The notes: generated by a model from the sequence alone, not told the origin. Shown: positions 59,601 to 62,612, counted from the stretch's first letter. The stretch is DNA of 64,000 nucleotides from Nereocystis luetkeana (GCA_031213475.1 JARUPZ010000004.1:3063501-3127500), one strand, 5' to 3'. Translations and numbers: made by a program.

Positions 59601-61406
59601 GGACGGAAACCGGCGACCGCGGTATTTTATTGTACGGCGATCAATCATCACGGTACATGACGGTTTTATTTGGACGGGATACCGGTTACCGTGGGATTTT
59701 TTTTGTACGGGAATCAGGCAGTCACCACGGCACGAACACGGTATTTGTACTATTGGGCGCGAGCCGTCCGCCACGATGTATCCAGTATGATACACCGTAT
59801 GATACGGGAAACCAGTTGCCACGGAAGCACGCGAGATTATTTGGACGGGAAACCGGTCACCGGAATCGGCCACCCTATTGCTAGTATTTTTTGGGTACGG
59901 GAACCAACCAGATGGTACTTCACTCACGCAATCCTCACCCCCCCCCCCGCCTCCGGGCTATTTTCCTTGATTGTTTTACCAGTTGTAGATAAGCTCGCTC
60001 CCCCCCCCCCCCCCCCCCGCTCTACATAATGCTTAAGAAGAATGATCGTATCCCCATTGCTGTCTCTGGAAGTGGTCACACCGGAAAATAAGTCAACTCA
60101 TTTGGCTGTTGTCCATATGCAAGTCCGCCTCAAAAGCGTTTTTTAGTGGGATGCAGCTCACCCTGAATGCGACGCGCCGAACACCTCACGTTTCGCTTCG
60201 CGCTTGGTGCAAGCAATATCTGCCTTGTCGGTGAAAACCCGACGTGCTCCGTCCCGGCATTGTAGGGATGCGAGGGTCTATCGCCATATGACTACGGTCA
60301 TGCATGATAACGAGTACATCCCCCTCCCCGAGATCGAGTACACCCCCCCCCCCCCACCCCCCCCCACCGCTCTTTTCGTAATACCGCTGTTTTGCTATTT
60401 TTTCTTCGACGAATCACTTACTCCTGGCTCGCTTGCTCGCATGTTCTATTAATAGGATGACGAAGGATGAGGTGGAGACCTTCGATGTGGGGCTCTCGCT
60501 TAACCCTGCTGTCATGTCGGACTCGGCTAAGCCGTCGCTGTGGGGTAGCGAGACCTTCCAGCGACGTCGTATAAAAGGCTGCCCCGCCATGCGGACTAAG
60601 GCTTACAAGAACCTCCTCGGGGGAGGTGAGCTTCACTGATGCAGCGGTCGTGGTGAGGTGGTGGTGGTTTTGGGGGGGAAAGGGGGTGATGTGTGGGGGG
60701 GAAGGGGATGGTCGTCGTGATCGTCGAAGTGGTGGTGGTGTTGATGGCGGTGTTGATGGTTGCGGCGTTGGCGGGAGTGGTGGCGTTCACCCTCGAAGTT
60801 TGACCTGGCAGCACTCGTTGTGAAATAAATACCTGGTACCTACCAAACATTGTTTTTCGGCACACAGGTGGTGTTGTTGCCATCAGGTGTCGTTTTTGGT
60901 GGTCCATCTGTTCAGCTTTACTTACGCCTCCTTATTCCGGTTGTGTTGCTCCCTCCCCCGCCCTCTCTCCGTCGCTCCCGCCACTCCCTCCACTCCCACC
61001 CTTCGTTATCCCACTGTTTTTTTTAGGGCCGAAAGCCGTACGAGGCAATAAAGGGGACACGGCGAACGGTCACGGCCCGTTGGTCGTCGGGTTCGACGCG
61101 ATCGGTGACTTGGTGTCGGAACTCCGACGACAGTTCGGACACCTCGCTGTATTTTTCTCGCCCGGGCCGGCCGGGTCCGCTGGCATGATTGGCGTCGTGT
61201 GGAGACCCTCGGCGTTTGTGCCCAGGCCGTACAACGCCAACAAATCGCGCCACATGATGGTGACTGGCAGGCAGGCGGTAGAAGGAGGGGAGGGAGGAGG
61301 GAGTGGGGGAGAGGGAGGCGTTTTGGTGTCGATGAATGTGGTGGAAGTTTTGGCGGAGATCAAGGTGCTCGGTGGGGATATGCTCGAAAGCGTTCATGTT
61401 TCTTGA
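28540..61406 (+). CDS. NOL6: NOL6/Nrap (Utp22-like) nucleolar protein, 22 exons
   Basis: Product: U3 snoRNP/small-subunit processome protein of the Nrap family (human NOL6, yeast Utp22), which acts in the nucleolus in early 18S rRNA processing. CDS join: 28540-28678, 31258-31466, 33389-33529, 34707-34925, 35943-36133, 37636-37840, 38632-38801, 41053-41189, 42163-42308, 44388-44694, 46411-46645, 47738-47813, 48119-48253, 49741-49838, 50880-51015, 53034-53156, 54103-54216, 57025-57185, 57704-57918, 59103-59310, 60456-60625, 61027-61406. It totals 3915 nt, 1304 residues, close to the family length (about 1150-1240). Seen: all phases agree; an LRETE block at residues 79-83; a nucleotidyltransferase-like GS (171-172) followed by DLA at 186-188. 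The second catalytic acid is replaced by Ala, as expected for an inactive domain. PHYN-, FRDGAI-, HDWN- and GVVWRP-type blocks follow in family order. Average intron is about 1.4 kb. Identification is by remembered family motifs; exon 1 is the least certain part. Confidence 0.95.
29211..29538. repeat. recent direct duplication, about 160 bp unit
   Basis: Two nearly identical copies (29211-29372, 29369-29538) in NOL6 intron 1. Besides occasional base changes they differ by TA-to-TACGTA and TA-to-TATTAATA insertions in the second copy. Confidence 0.93.
30629..30661. repeat. (ATC)n microsatellite
   Basis: Eleven trinucleotide units, NOL6 intron 1. Confidence 0.95.
30835..30905 (+). pseudogene. 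decayed copy of NOL6 exon 2 acceptor/5' edge
   Basis: GGCAAATGGGATGCCGAACAGCCTCAGAAGAAGGCGGCGGA resembles the exon 2 start (GGCAGCAAGG...CCGCCTCAGAAGAGGGCGCGGGA). An AG precedes it, as at the real acceptor. Confidence 0.65.
31000..31195. repeat. family E (SINE-like) repeat
   Basis: GGTGAAAGCCCGACGTGCTCCGTCCCGGCAT and ACGATACGACTACGGCCATGCATGG, ending 63 bases before the exon 2 acceptor. Confidence 0.75.
31258..31466 (+). CDS. NOL6: NOL6 exon 2
   Basis: Residues 47-116. Acceptor CTTAG|GA and donor GGAG|GTGAGG. It encodes a basic PPQKRAR patch (58-64, possible nuclear signal), then the hallmark LLRETE...LLRLEVEELL block that opens the conserved Nrap region. A decayed copy of its 5' edge lies upstream at 30835-30905. 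Confidence 0.93.
32106..32222. mobile_element. family A MITE, copy 8
   Basis: NOL6 intron 2. Contains TACCAGGTA (32154-32162) where most copies have plain TA. Confidence 0.92.
32264..32360. mobile_element. family B MITE, copy 5
   Basis: TTAA-CCCTTGTAGGACTGCGGTCCC...AATGGG-TTAA; 42 bases from family A copy 8. Confidence 0.93.
32465..32755. repeat. family M repeat, interrupted by family N
   Basis: TATAGTGCCTGTATCATTTATATGCGCCAGCCAGCG...GGCACTATGGAGGG. TAGCGGCAACCGGCACTATGAA occurs on both sides of the family N insertion. Confidence 0.6.
32556..32640. mobile_element. family N MITE, copy 2
   Basis: TA-CCACTCTGTCCCGTGATATAAACACCG, and the inverse CGGTGTTTATATTATGGGACAGATTGG-TA. Confidence 0.85.
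32815..33260. repeat. short repeats of CCAAAATCAGGTATAC
   Basis: GCCAAAATCAGGTA / AACTGATTTTGG-type strings occur at 32866, 32898, 33080, 33146 and inverted at 33215-33260. Otherwise intron 2 sequence with no gene. Confidence 0.6.
33389..33529 (+). CDS. NOL6: NOL6 exon 3
   Basis: Residues 117-163, phase 0 at both ends, acceptor GTCAG|GAATGG and donor TGAG|GTGTGT. It corresponds to the segment before the first nucleotidyltransferase-like domain and ends in an FRPPE motif (F..P in relatives). Confidence 0.9.
33655..33945. repeat. family G repeat, copy 2 (reverse)
   Basis: Reverse complement of 62035-62250 over the CTCGTACCCGGTACGCTGACATTTCA, CCTCTGTCTCACAGTCTGTGACCACATAATCAG and CAACAACAA parts. 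Confidence 0.8.
34106..34215. mobile_element. family A MITE, copy 9
   Basis: NOL6 intron 3; first end reads ATGGGGGACCAT. Confidence 0.9.
34380..34510. repeat. CTTTGCTTTCTTTGCGTTCTT repeats
   Basis: Pyrimidine-rich units of about 12 bases in NOL6 intron 3. Confidence 0.75.
34707..34925 (+). CDS. NOL6: NOL6 exon 4, nucleotidyltransferase-like domain 1
   Basis: Residues 164-236, phase 0 to 0. It holds VAGSFLLRS and NVDLALRMP, the GS...D-x-A signature of the degenerate nucleotidyltransferase fold, then YLDKRALYAGHLA, a strongly conserved Nrap helix. Confidence 0.96.
34960..35305. repeat. family C repeat, copy 3
   Basis: Core GTAGGGTGGGAGCCGTATGATCTGCATTATC and TTTCTGGGTTGGATCTGTACTC present; NOL6 intron 4. 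Confidence 0.8.
35390..35665. repeat. polypurine (G/A) tract
   Basis: About 275 bases almost without pyrimidines on the plus strand, with G runs up to about 20; NOL6 intron 4. Confidence 0.97.
35818..35870. repeat. (CCCT)n / (GCCT)n tract
   Basis: Tetranucleotide run upstream of the exon 5 acceptor. Confidence 0.95.
35943..36133 (+). CDS. NOL6: NOL6 exon 5
   Basis: Residues 237-300, acceptor TTTCAG|CTG, donor CCAG|GTAGGT (phase 2). It covers the strand-rich part of domain 1, ending in LAPERNNVRTR, which matches the P.KNNVR motif of relatives. Confidence 0.94.
36175..36330. repeat. family C fragment
   Basis: GCTGGGTTGGATCTGTAGCACACAGATCCTGCACAATATC and GATGATTTGC...CCGACGTGTGAA. Confidence 0.65.
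36458..36564. mobile_element. family A MITE, copy 10
   Basis: NOL6 intron 5, full length. Confidence 0.93.
36580..37165. repeat. family K repeat with GGTGCGGTGCGGT insert
   Basis: Outer parts (CGATACGATAACGACC...CACGGGGGTGCC; GATGGAGGGCAAAGCGCG...GATGTACCGAAAAATTCGAT) match 22.9-23.05 kb. Between them CGGTGCGGTGTG-like short repeats. Confidence 0.6.
37168..37470. repeat. family C repeat, copy 4
   Basis: Best-preserved copy; includes TCATGATCTAGATCTTTCAGGACAGATAC, the uninterrupted form of the site carrying TACCTGGTA at 52180. Confidence 0.85.
37636..37840 (+). CDS. NOL6: NOL6 exon 6
   Basis: Residues 300-368. It contains TPHYNSAILEDM (PTPHYN..IL.D in the family) and ends AVILGK at donor GCAAG|GTTCGT. 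Two decayed copies of its 3' half and donor follow in the intron. Confidence 0.96.
37911..38060 (+). pseudogene. decayed tandem copy of NOL6 exon 6 3' edge (copy 1)
   Basis: CTGGCCGCACTGCACGGGATCTGCGGAGAT...GAGGCGTTTCGCGATGC matches 37764-37840 about 147 bases upstream. The copy ends CCCCGGTAAGG, still donor-like. Confidence 0.92.
38067..38150 (+). pseudogene. decayed tandem copy of NOL6 exon 6 3' edge (copy 2)
   Basis: GAGGCGTTTCGCGATGCAGTCGTCCTCGGCAAGGTTCG keeps the exon 6 donor unchanged and an open frame (EAFRDAVVLGK). Confidence 0.92.
38295..38610. repeat. 15-bp minisatellite (AGCATAGCCCTTGAT)
   Basis: About 20 units of AGCATAGCCCTTGAT/GGC in NOL6 intron 6, ending 22 bases before exon 7. 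The unit length is a multiple of three, so long open frames appear on both strands. Confidence 0.95.
38632..38801 (+). CDS. NOL6: NOL6 exon 7
   Basis: Residues 369-425. It begins VWLGQHG (family LKVWLRQR) and includes GYGWSMLVLHL...VNSRMAALSIFQVVLKFIAD, the helical domain 2. Donor TCAAA|GTGAGT, phase 2. Its donor region is repeated four more times at 39.46-39.98 kb. Confidence 0.96.
38998..39113. mobile_element. family A MITE, copy 11
   Basis: NOL6 intron 7, abuts an in-frame open stretch (38907-38998). Confidence 0.9.
39455..39985 (+). pseudogene. array of four decayed copies of the NOL6 exon 7 donor edge
   Basis: Units begin at about 39460, 39559, 39769 and 39901: (GT)AGGTGAGGTTCATTGCCGA..GGGG...TGTCAAAGTgA, as in the true edge at 38768-38805, followed by GCCT..AACACGCCTTG..GTTGT and a TATGATCCTACTAAAT linker. 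The second unit is split by family A copy 12. Confidence 0.93.
39609..39714. mobile_element. family A MITE, copy 12
   Basis: Inserted inside the second exon 7 edge copy, so it is younger than that duplication. Confidence 0.93.
40414..40523. mobile_element. family A MITE, copy 13
   Basis: NOL6 intron 7, full length. Confidence 0.92.
40637..40765. repeat. family C fragment
   Basis: AGATCATCTACAGATCATTCC to GCTGGGAGCCGTATGA. Confidence 0.75.
41053..41189 (+). CDS. NOL6: NOL6 exon 8
   Basis: Residues 425-471. It contains FKDAFPAVMVD...GFNIF, matching F..AF.VVF.D..G..NL of relatives. The acceptor could be at 41052 or, NAGNAG-style, at 41055, with no frame change. Donor TTCG|GTAGGC, phase 1. Confidence 0.9.
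41262..41345 (+). pseudogene. decayed copy of NOL6 exon 8 3' edge
   Basis: GCCGTCATGGTCGGCGCCGCCCTGGGTTTCAAC matches 41151-41183; the donor itself is altered. Confidence 0.9.
41990..42112. repeat. C/T-rich tract (CCTCCT)
   Basis: About 50 bases upstream of exon 9; may serve as a distant pyrimidine tract, as the region next to the acceptor is A-rich. Confidence 0.85.
42163..42308 (+). CDS. NOL6: NOL6 exon 9
   Basis: Residues 471-519. Reads LSSSAISELEMTAKVSILVL, equivalent to the family helix after the N-L core. The acceptor AACAAAG|CG lacks a good pyrimidine tract. A later AG at 42194-42195 also keeps frame but would drop the conserved helix. Donor CCAG|GTATGA, phase 0. Confidence 0.85.
42345..42600. 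repeat. two reverse family E fragments in NOL6 intron 9
   Basis: TCATGCATGGCTGTAATC...CCCTCGCTTCCC..CGAGACGGAGCACC at 42355-42415 and CATGCATGGCCGTACTCG...CTTCGCATCCCTCCAATGCC at 42528-42583. Confidence 0.7.
42830..43026 (+). pseudogene. decayed copy of NOL6 exon 9 3' edge (copy 1)
   Basis: TTTATGACGCTATCCATGCTCTGAAAGAAGTGTGACGTCTTTGCGCAG matches 42261-42308. The following intron sequence (GGTGGGGGGC..GAGACGGAGCAC) matches too. Confidence 0.9.
43027..43265 (+). pseudogene. decayed copy of NOL6 exon 9 3' edge (copy 2)
   Basis: CGCACCATGCGCTGTAGGAAGTGCGACGCCTTTGTGCAG, then GAGACGGATCACCGTCACTACTCCTAGTAGAGACACCTCC, as in the intron after the real exon 9. Confidence 0.92.
43271..43850 (-). pseudogene. 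non-LTR retrotransposon reverse-transcriptase C-terminus, broken
   Basis: Antisense in NOL6 intron 9. Minus frames read WKDIEENQEEMMSAYCFGR...LALRNKMKSEK, then after a frame break YLHGPVELAETLKLL...LPERRKRCT, MCPCDKATESGTHIVGKC and WWPQAAKQEGDKISKTFL. The C-x-C-x8-H-x4-C pattern is the zinc-knuckle-like tail of LINE-type reverse transcriptases. The 5' part is absent here. Confidence 0.65.
44145..44342. mobile_element. family D (hAT-like) element
   Basis: GGGCTCTTCACGGATCATGACC...CGACCCGTAAACAGTCCCT with (GACCC)n interior; 46 bases before exon 10. Confidence 0.78.
44388..44694 (+). CDS. NOL6: NOL6 exon 10
   Basis: Residues 520-622, acceptor TGCCAG|GTC, donor CGAG|GTAAGG (phase 1). There is no in-frame ATG, so it is easy to miss. 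A Gly/Glu-rich linker is followed by LWSYVSDRITRLLTEGLGDRCVLVRPL, the conserved helix before the second nucleotidyltransferase-like half. Confidence 0.92.
44715..45085. repeat. minisatellite, unit about 20 bp (GTAACCGACAGCGTGATCT)
   Basis: About 18 variable units in NOL6 intron 10, just after the exon 10 donor. Confidence 0.93.
45284..45381. mobile_element. family B MITE, copy 6
   Basis: TTAA-CCCCATTAGGACTGCAG...CGGGACTGCAGTCCCAAAAGGG. Confidence 0.92.
45531..45640. mobile_element. family B MITE, copy 7
   Basis: Contains CTTATTAATAGTAG (45585-45597) where other copies have CTAAGTAG-like sequence. Confidence 0.88.
45641..45760. repeat. family H fragment
   Basis: GGAGGAGCTCTATACCTCACCAAAATAACTGATTTAGAGAAGAG only. 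Confidence 0.55.
45808..45918. mobile_element. family B MITE, copy 8
   Basis: Third family B copy within 640 bases of NOL6 intron 10. Confidence 0.85.
46411..46645 (+). CDS. NOL6: NOL6 exon 11
   Basis: Residues 622-700. Contains LLTVGLIVDSVNAGRLVDKGPPAED and KFREFWGDKSELRR, matching L..GL.......V..GP.A......FR.FWG..SELRRF of the family. Donor GGAG|GTGGGT, phase 2. Confidence 0.97.
46675..46995. repeat. family C repeat, copy 5 (reverse)
   Basis: ACAGATCATCTACAGAT...GGTCCAACCCAGGAACTATG...GAACATGAGCTAGATCATACAGATC; NOL6 intron 11. Confidence 0.8.
47057..47251. mobile_element. family D (hAT-like) element with 8-bp flank repeat
   Basis: CAGGGCTCATTACGGGTC...GATACGTGAACAGCCCTG, flanked by AAAAATAC and AAAAATAA. 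That is an 8-base target duplication with one change, as expected for hAT elements. Confidence 0.82.
47580..47705. repeat. (CTGT)n / (GCCT)n tract
   Basis: Tetranucleotide array immediately upstream of the exon 12 acceptor. Confidence 0.95.
47738..47813 (+). CDS. NOL6: NOL6 exon 12, followed by a GC-AG intron
   Basis: Residues 700-725, FKDGSIVEAVVW (family FQDG.I.EAVVW). The only donor giving a continuous frame is GAGCAG|GCGAGT, a GC donor. Intron 12 (47814-48118) ends in GAACAG. Confidence 0.93.
47890..48110. repeat. TTTTCAATTTCC-type repeats in the GC-AG intron 12
   Basis: TTTTCTATTTTCTAT, ATTTTCAATTTCCATTTTT units; T-rich short repeats filling most of this 305-base intron. Confidence 0.7.
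48119..48253 (+). CDS. NOL6: NOL6 exon 13
   Basis: Residues 726-770, begins VARHVLARH (family VV.HLL..H). Donor TTAGAG|GTGCGG chosen for phase 0. The 3' edge is less certain because it lies in a tandemly repeated tract continuing into the intron. Confidence 0.82.
48254..49275 (+). pseudogene. higher-order tandem repeat of the NOL6 exon 13 donor edge
   Basis: GATGGTGGCGGTCGGCGGATTAGAGGTGCGGCG, true edge at 48229, recurs near 48343, 48734 and 49094. Each is followed by GTCGGTGGCACTGGATAAAGTACCGTTGGGTTTGAG. A second unit (GGTGCCGTACAGCC..CATTTCGCGGCCGTTTT) recurs at 48470, 48625, 48925 and 49225. Confidence 0.88.
49280..49376. mobile_element. family B MITE, copy 9
   Basis: TTAA-CCCTTTTAGAACCGCAGTCCCG...; inside the exon 13 edge array. 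Confidence 0.93.
49440..49548. mobile_element. family A MITE, copy 14
   Basis: NOL6 intron 13, full length with TA flanks. Confidence 0.95.
49741..49838 (+). CDS. NOL6: NOL6 exon 14
   Basis: Residues 771-803, an acidic start, then ALKALEKLMEKAKAVEGMPLR, matching the family helix ending in GLPL. Donor CTCAG|GTGCTG, phase 2. Confidence 0.93.
49978..50085. mobile_element. family A MITE, copy 15
   Basis: NOL6 intron 14, full length. Confidence 0.94.
50120..50320. repeat. family C repeat, copy 6 (reverse)
   Basis: GACAGATCATGATCTGTCTGATCTG...ACAGATCATCCAACCCAGAAAACATG. Confidence 0.75.
50490..50870. repeat. T/C-rich tract with TTG triplets
   Basis: TTCTTTT and (TTG)n (50770-50790) leading up to the exon 15 acceptor. 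Confidence 0.85.
50880..51015 (+). CDS. NOL6: NOL6 exon 15
   Basis: Residues 803-848, VESLQASSPLLRYTSLLPP, equivalent to V......P.LRYT...PP in relatives. Donor CTCAG|GTACAT, phase 0. Confidence 0.94.
51143..51232. mobile_element. family N MITE, copy 3
   Basis: TA-GCACTCTGTCC...GGACAGAGTGG-TA; interior carries TATTAATATACCAGGTA. Confidence 0.8.
51248..51320. repeat. family L repeat, copy 3
   Basis: CACACACAGCTTGCAAAGATGAGTTTCGACGAAATCCTCGATTTGACAGCTG. Confidence 0.75.
51321..52012. other. NOL6 intron 15, no recognised element
   Basis: GTCGGC..GCCGACTTGTCG short inverted repeats near 51685-51740; otherwise nothing. Confidence 0.4.
52013..52123. mobile_element. family B MITE, copy 10
   Basis: Decayed, with internal CAAAGGGCCCAAAGGGGG insertion. 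Confidence 0.85.
52138..52660. repeat. family C repeat, copy 7, with expanded end
   Basis: Normal copy to about 52375; the GATGATCTATCTGTA end is amplified into a 15-bp minisatellite of about 18 units (52383-52650). Confidence 0.92.
53034..53156 (+). CDS. NOL6: NOL6 exon 16
   Basis: Residues 849-889, VEPLDVVVRLESSSKWPDD, matching VEP..V...LE.SG.WP.D. Phase 0 to 0, donor AGCAG|GTACAC. A decayed copy of its 3' edge follows at 53267-53345. Confidence 0.96.
53267..53345 (+). pseudogene. decayed copy of NOL6 exon 16 3' edge
   Basis: GAGACGGCTTGCGTCGTCCGCCTGGCGCAGTGGTCTGAAGAAGCAGGTACA matches 53113-53160, donor kept intact. Confidence 0.92.
53740..53945. repeat. family F repeat, copy 3 (reverse)
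   Basis: GAAAATCCACGAGCAGTGGGAATGCC...CCTGTGACCACGGCTTGTCCAGACGATCGCTGAGGGT is the reverse of 12930-13050. Confidence 0.78.
54103..54216 (+). CDS. NOL6: NOL6 exon 17
   Basis: Residues 890-927, 38 codons open from acceptor GGTCAG|TAC to donor ACAAG|GTGGGG. Contains VDVITAGYCFRLRI (family D....G..FR.RI). It has no ATG. Confidence 0.88.
54270..54345. repeat. GCCGACTATTGTAATAG tandem repeat, about 3.5 units
   Basis: Units of about 22 bases in NOL6 intron 17. Confidence 0.85.
54493..54960 (+). other. 155-codon open frame in NOL6 intron 17, unknown
   Basis: Unbroken frame with mixed composition and no recognised motif, in the sense direction of the host intron. Possibly remains of a mobile element; no evidence that it is expressed. 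Confidence 0.3.
55105..55365. mobile_element. family H inverted-repeat element, copy 1
   Basis: GGCGTTCTACGATAGAGGTTCACCC at one end, GTGCTACCGTTATCGTAGAACGGGTC at the other (inverted). Interior AGGAGCTCCATACCTC and GGCGAATAATCTCATGGCC. Confidence 0.8.
55393..55760. mobile_element. family O element, interrupted by family A
   Basis: GGCTAGGCACTGGCACAGTA...AGTCCGCCAGTGCCCTCCCC; family A copy 16 lies near its left end. Confidence 0.6.
55436..55552. mobile_element. family A MITE, copy 16
   Basis: Contains TACCAGGTA (55484-55492) at the same site as copy 8. Confidence 0.92.
55925..56265. repeat. degenerate minisatellite (CGTGCGATCGTCATTTT)
   Basis: About 14 loose units of 18-24 bases in NOL6 intron 17. 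Confidence 0.8.
56425..56524. mobile_element. family B MITE, copy 11
   Basis: TTAA-CCCTTTTAGGACCCCAGTCCCG...CTCAAAGGG-TTAA. Confidence 0.93.
56575..56830. repeat. family C repeat, copy 8
   Basis: GACGTGAGCCGTATTACACGCATGATG, then TACTACTGCTGTAG where other copies have a plain TAG, then TTTCCTGGGGTGGGACTGTA. Confidence 0.7.
56855..56965. repeat. family E (SINE-like) partial copy
   Basis: GGTGAAAAACCCGACATGCTCCTTACGGGCATTGTAGG and CATACGACTACGGCCATGCATGAGATCGAGTACA. Confidence 0.72.
56977..56998. repeat. poly-C tract
   Basis: About 21 C just upstream of the exon 18 acceptor. Confidence 0.98.
57025..57185 (+). CDS. NOL6: NOL6 exon 18
   Basis: Residues 928-981, contains VHGLHLQKPAFGLTVRAVTRWLEEHMMSDHL, matching the LHGL....P.F....RL..RW.....L family block. 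It sits just after a poly-C tract. Donor TTGCG|GTAAGA, phase 2. Confidence 0.95.
57704..57918 (+). CDS. NOL6: NOL6 exon 19
   Basis: Residues 981-1053, VEVVELLVASLF...GFLRFLLLLAAHDWNATPLV, the best-conserved C-terminal block (GFLRFL....FDW...P). Acceptor CTCCAG|C, donor CAGGG|GTGAGC, phase 1. Confidence 0.97.
58110..58362. mobile_element. family H inverted-repeat element, copy 2
   Basis: GGCGTTATACGATAGAGGTTCACCCTGATTC...GTGCTACCTCTATCGTAGAACGCGTC; NOL6 intron 19. Confidence 0.85.
58577..58760 (+). pseudogene. decayed copy of exon 19 3' edge joined to exon 20 5' edge
   Basis: GGGCGGCGTTGGGGAGGAGGCGTTTTCTGTCATCGAGGGTCAGGGG resembles exon 19 (57870-57918). CTTCCTACAGACCCTGGCAGTGGAAGCCCGACGTATTTCGTACGTGAT resembles the exon 20 acceptor (59093-59140). 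A whole short intron with both exon edges seems duplicated. Confidence 0.85.
58780..58965. repeat. family J repeat, copy 4
   Basis: CACACGGGGGATGAAGATAACACCCCC...AACGCCGAGAGATGCG...ATCTCGACGATGCC. Confidence 0.65.
59103..59310 (+). CDS. NOL6: NOL6 exon 20
   Basis: Residues 1053-1122, GSAMYVVTPYAREVGWASSWT...LVALAKASAETL, matching M.IVTP......W....P....L..L..LA..AL. Ends NAF|R at donor TTCAG|GTGAGA. Confidence 0.96.
59440..59905. repeat. tandem repeat, unit about 70-80 bp
   Basis: About six units of TTTGGACGGGAAACCGGTCACCGCGGTATTTT-TTGTACGGGAATCAGTCACCACGG in NOL6 intron 20. Confidence 0.88.
60060..60330. repeat. family E (SINE-like) repeat, long copy
   Basis: Same order of blocks as 21.0-21.29 kb, ending in GAGTACATCCCCC and a repeated GATCGAGTACACCCCC. 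Confidence 0.78.
60456..60625 (+). CDS. NOL6: NOL6 exon 21
   Basis: Residues 1122-1179, acceptor TAATAG|G, donor GGGAG|GTGAGC. Contains YDV-like FDVGLSLNP and ends KAYKNLLGGG. The acceptor is part of a TATTAATAG micro-insertion-like sequence. Confidence 0.93.
61027..61406 (+). CDS. NOL6: NOL6 exon 22 (stop codon)
   Basis: Residues 1179-1304. LVVGFDAIGDLVSELRRQFGHLAVFFSP...MIGVVWRPSAFVPRPYNANKS matches the conserved C-terminal L..FGDLA.FF......IGV.WKP..F.P..FK. A Gly-rich insert follows, then VSMNVVEVLAEIKVLG. TGA at 61404-61406. Confidence 0.97.
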
Positions 61407-61507
61407 TTTCCGAGCCGATATTTATTCAGTGATGCGGTAAAAGGCTACTAGGGCTTGATTCACTGTTAGGGGCGGAGTTGGTACGTAGGAGACCGGTCTC
61501 TTTGGGG

Positions 61508-61935
61508 GCGTCAAAGCCTCTTTTGACGTTATTATACTGGTTTCAGTGTAGGGGGCGGTCAGGTCCGTCAAGTGTTCAGACCGCGTCAAGCCCTCTGTCG
61601 GCGTTAAATATCAGGGAGTCAGACCGCGTCAAGCCCTCTTTTGGCGTTGTCATACTGGTTTCAGTGTCGGGGCGGTCAGTCAAGGAGTCAACTGCGTCAA
61701 AAAAAAATTAGTCGTTATTGTGCTGGTTTCAGTGTAGGGGGCGGTCAGGTCAGTTAACCCTTCTAGAACCGCAGTCCCGTTTTGGGGACAAAACACTCAA
61801 ATTTCAAGTAGTTTGTCCCCACAACAGGACTGCGGTTCTAAATGGGTTAAGGGGTCAAAGCGCGTCAAGCCCTCTTTTGACGTCATTATATTTGGGGGCC
61901 AGTCAAACCCTCGTCAAGCCTTCTTTTGGCAAAAT
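61508..61935. repeat. tandem repeat downstream of NOL6 (GCGTCAAGCCCTCTTTTGACGT)
   Basis: Five variable units (about 45-75 bases) of CGCGTCAAGCCCTCTTTTGGCGTTNTCATACTGGTTTCAGTGTAGGGGCGGTCAG, about 100 bases after the stop codon, so likely in the 3' UTR or just beyond. Interrupted by family B copy 12. Confidence 0.92.
61753..61850. mobile_element. family B MITE, copy 12
   Basis: TTAA-CCCTTCTAGAACCGCAGTCCCG...TAAATGGG-TTAA. Confidence 0.94.
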
Positions 61936-62003
61936 GTTTTGTGGTTTCGGCGACCCCCGGACCTGAGTTAACTAAAACAAGGGCGAGAGCTGGAGAAGTG
62001 CAG

Positions 62004-62033
<30 letters not shown>
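62004..62033. repeat. (TTG)n microsatellite
   Basis: About 10 units at the edge of the family G copy. Confidence 0.95.
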
Positions 62034-62034
<1 letters not shown>

Positions 62035-62250
62035 CTTCACATTAAATCGTCCTTTCTACCCAGCTTCATCAGTACACCCAGTGTCCGTCCTGATTCCCTA
62101 TCCTAGAGAGATACTGATTATGTGGTCACACACTGTGAGACAGAGGAAGACCAAAAAAGAAAACTAAATCACAAATTGAAGTGTCATGAAGCAAGTGAAA
62201 TGTCAGCGTACCGGGTACGAGAACACAACAACACAAGCAAGACCGGAAAA
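62035..62250. repeat. family G repeat, copy 3
   Basis: ACATTAAATCGTCCTTTCTACCC...TGTGGTCACACACTGTGAGACAGAGGAAGACC...CAGCGTACCGGGTACGAGAACACAACAACACAAGC. Confidence 0.85.
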
Positions 62251-62349
62251 ATAAGAGAAAAAAGACAATGAAAAAAAAAAAAAAACTGTTGGGCGAAGAT
62301 AATATATACCAGGTATATGGGATGCAAAAGAATAAAAAATGTGTTGTGG

Positions 62350-62612
62350 ACGGACGCGTTCTGCGCTAGAGGTAGCACTTACCCCCTAAAATGTTTTCTG
62401 AATGGCGGGGCTCCTTGACCCAACATCGTCGGAGTGCCAATCAATCTTATGTCGAAAAACGACTTTTTCGTAAACGTGGGACATGGGATTATTTATCCGG
62501 GATGCTATTTTCTTTTTTCTGAAGTCAGCTATCGGGTTAGGCATGGAACTCCTTAGGTGAGGGGCCTCAGAAAATTTAGGGTGAACCTCTATCGTAAAAC
62601 GCCTCGACGGTC
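62350..62612. mobile_element. family H inverted-repeat element, copy 3 (reverse)
   Basis: ACGCGTTCTGCGCTAGAGGTAGCAC...AGGGTGAACCTCTATCGTAAAACGCC. Confidence 0.82.

Noticed and set aside
60230..60330. 5S rRNA gene or 5S-derived SINE (family E)
   Set aside because: GACTACGGCCATGCATGA recalls 5S, but the remaining conserved 5S blocks and internal promoter boxes are not in the right order.
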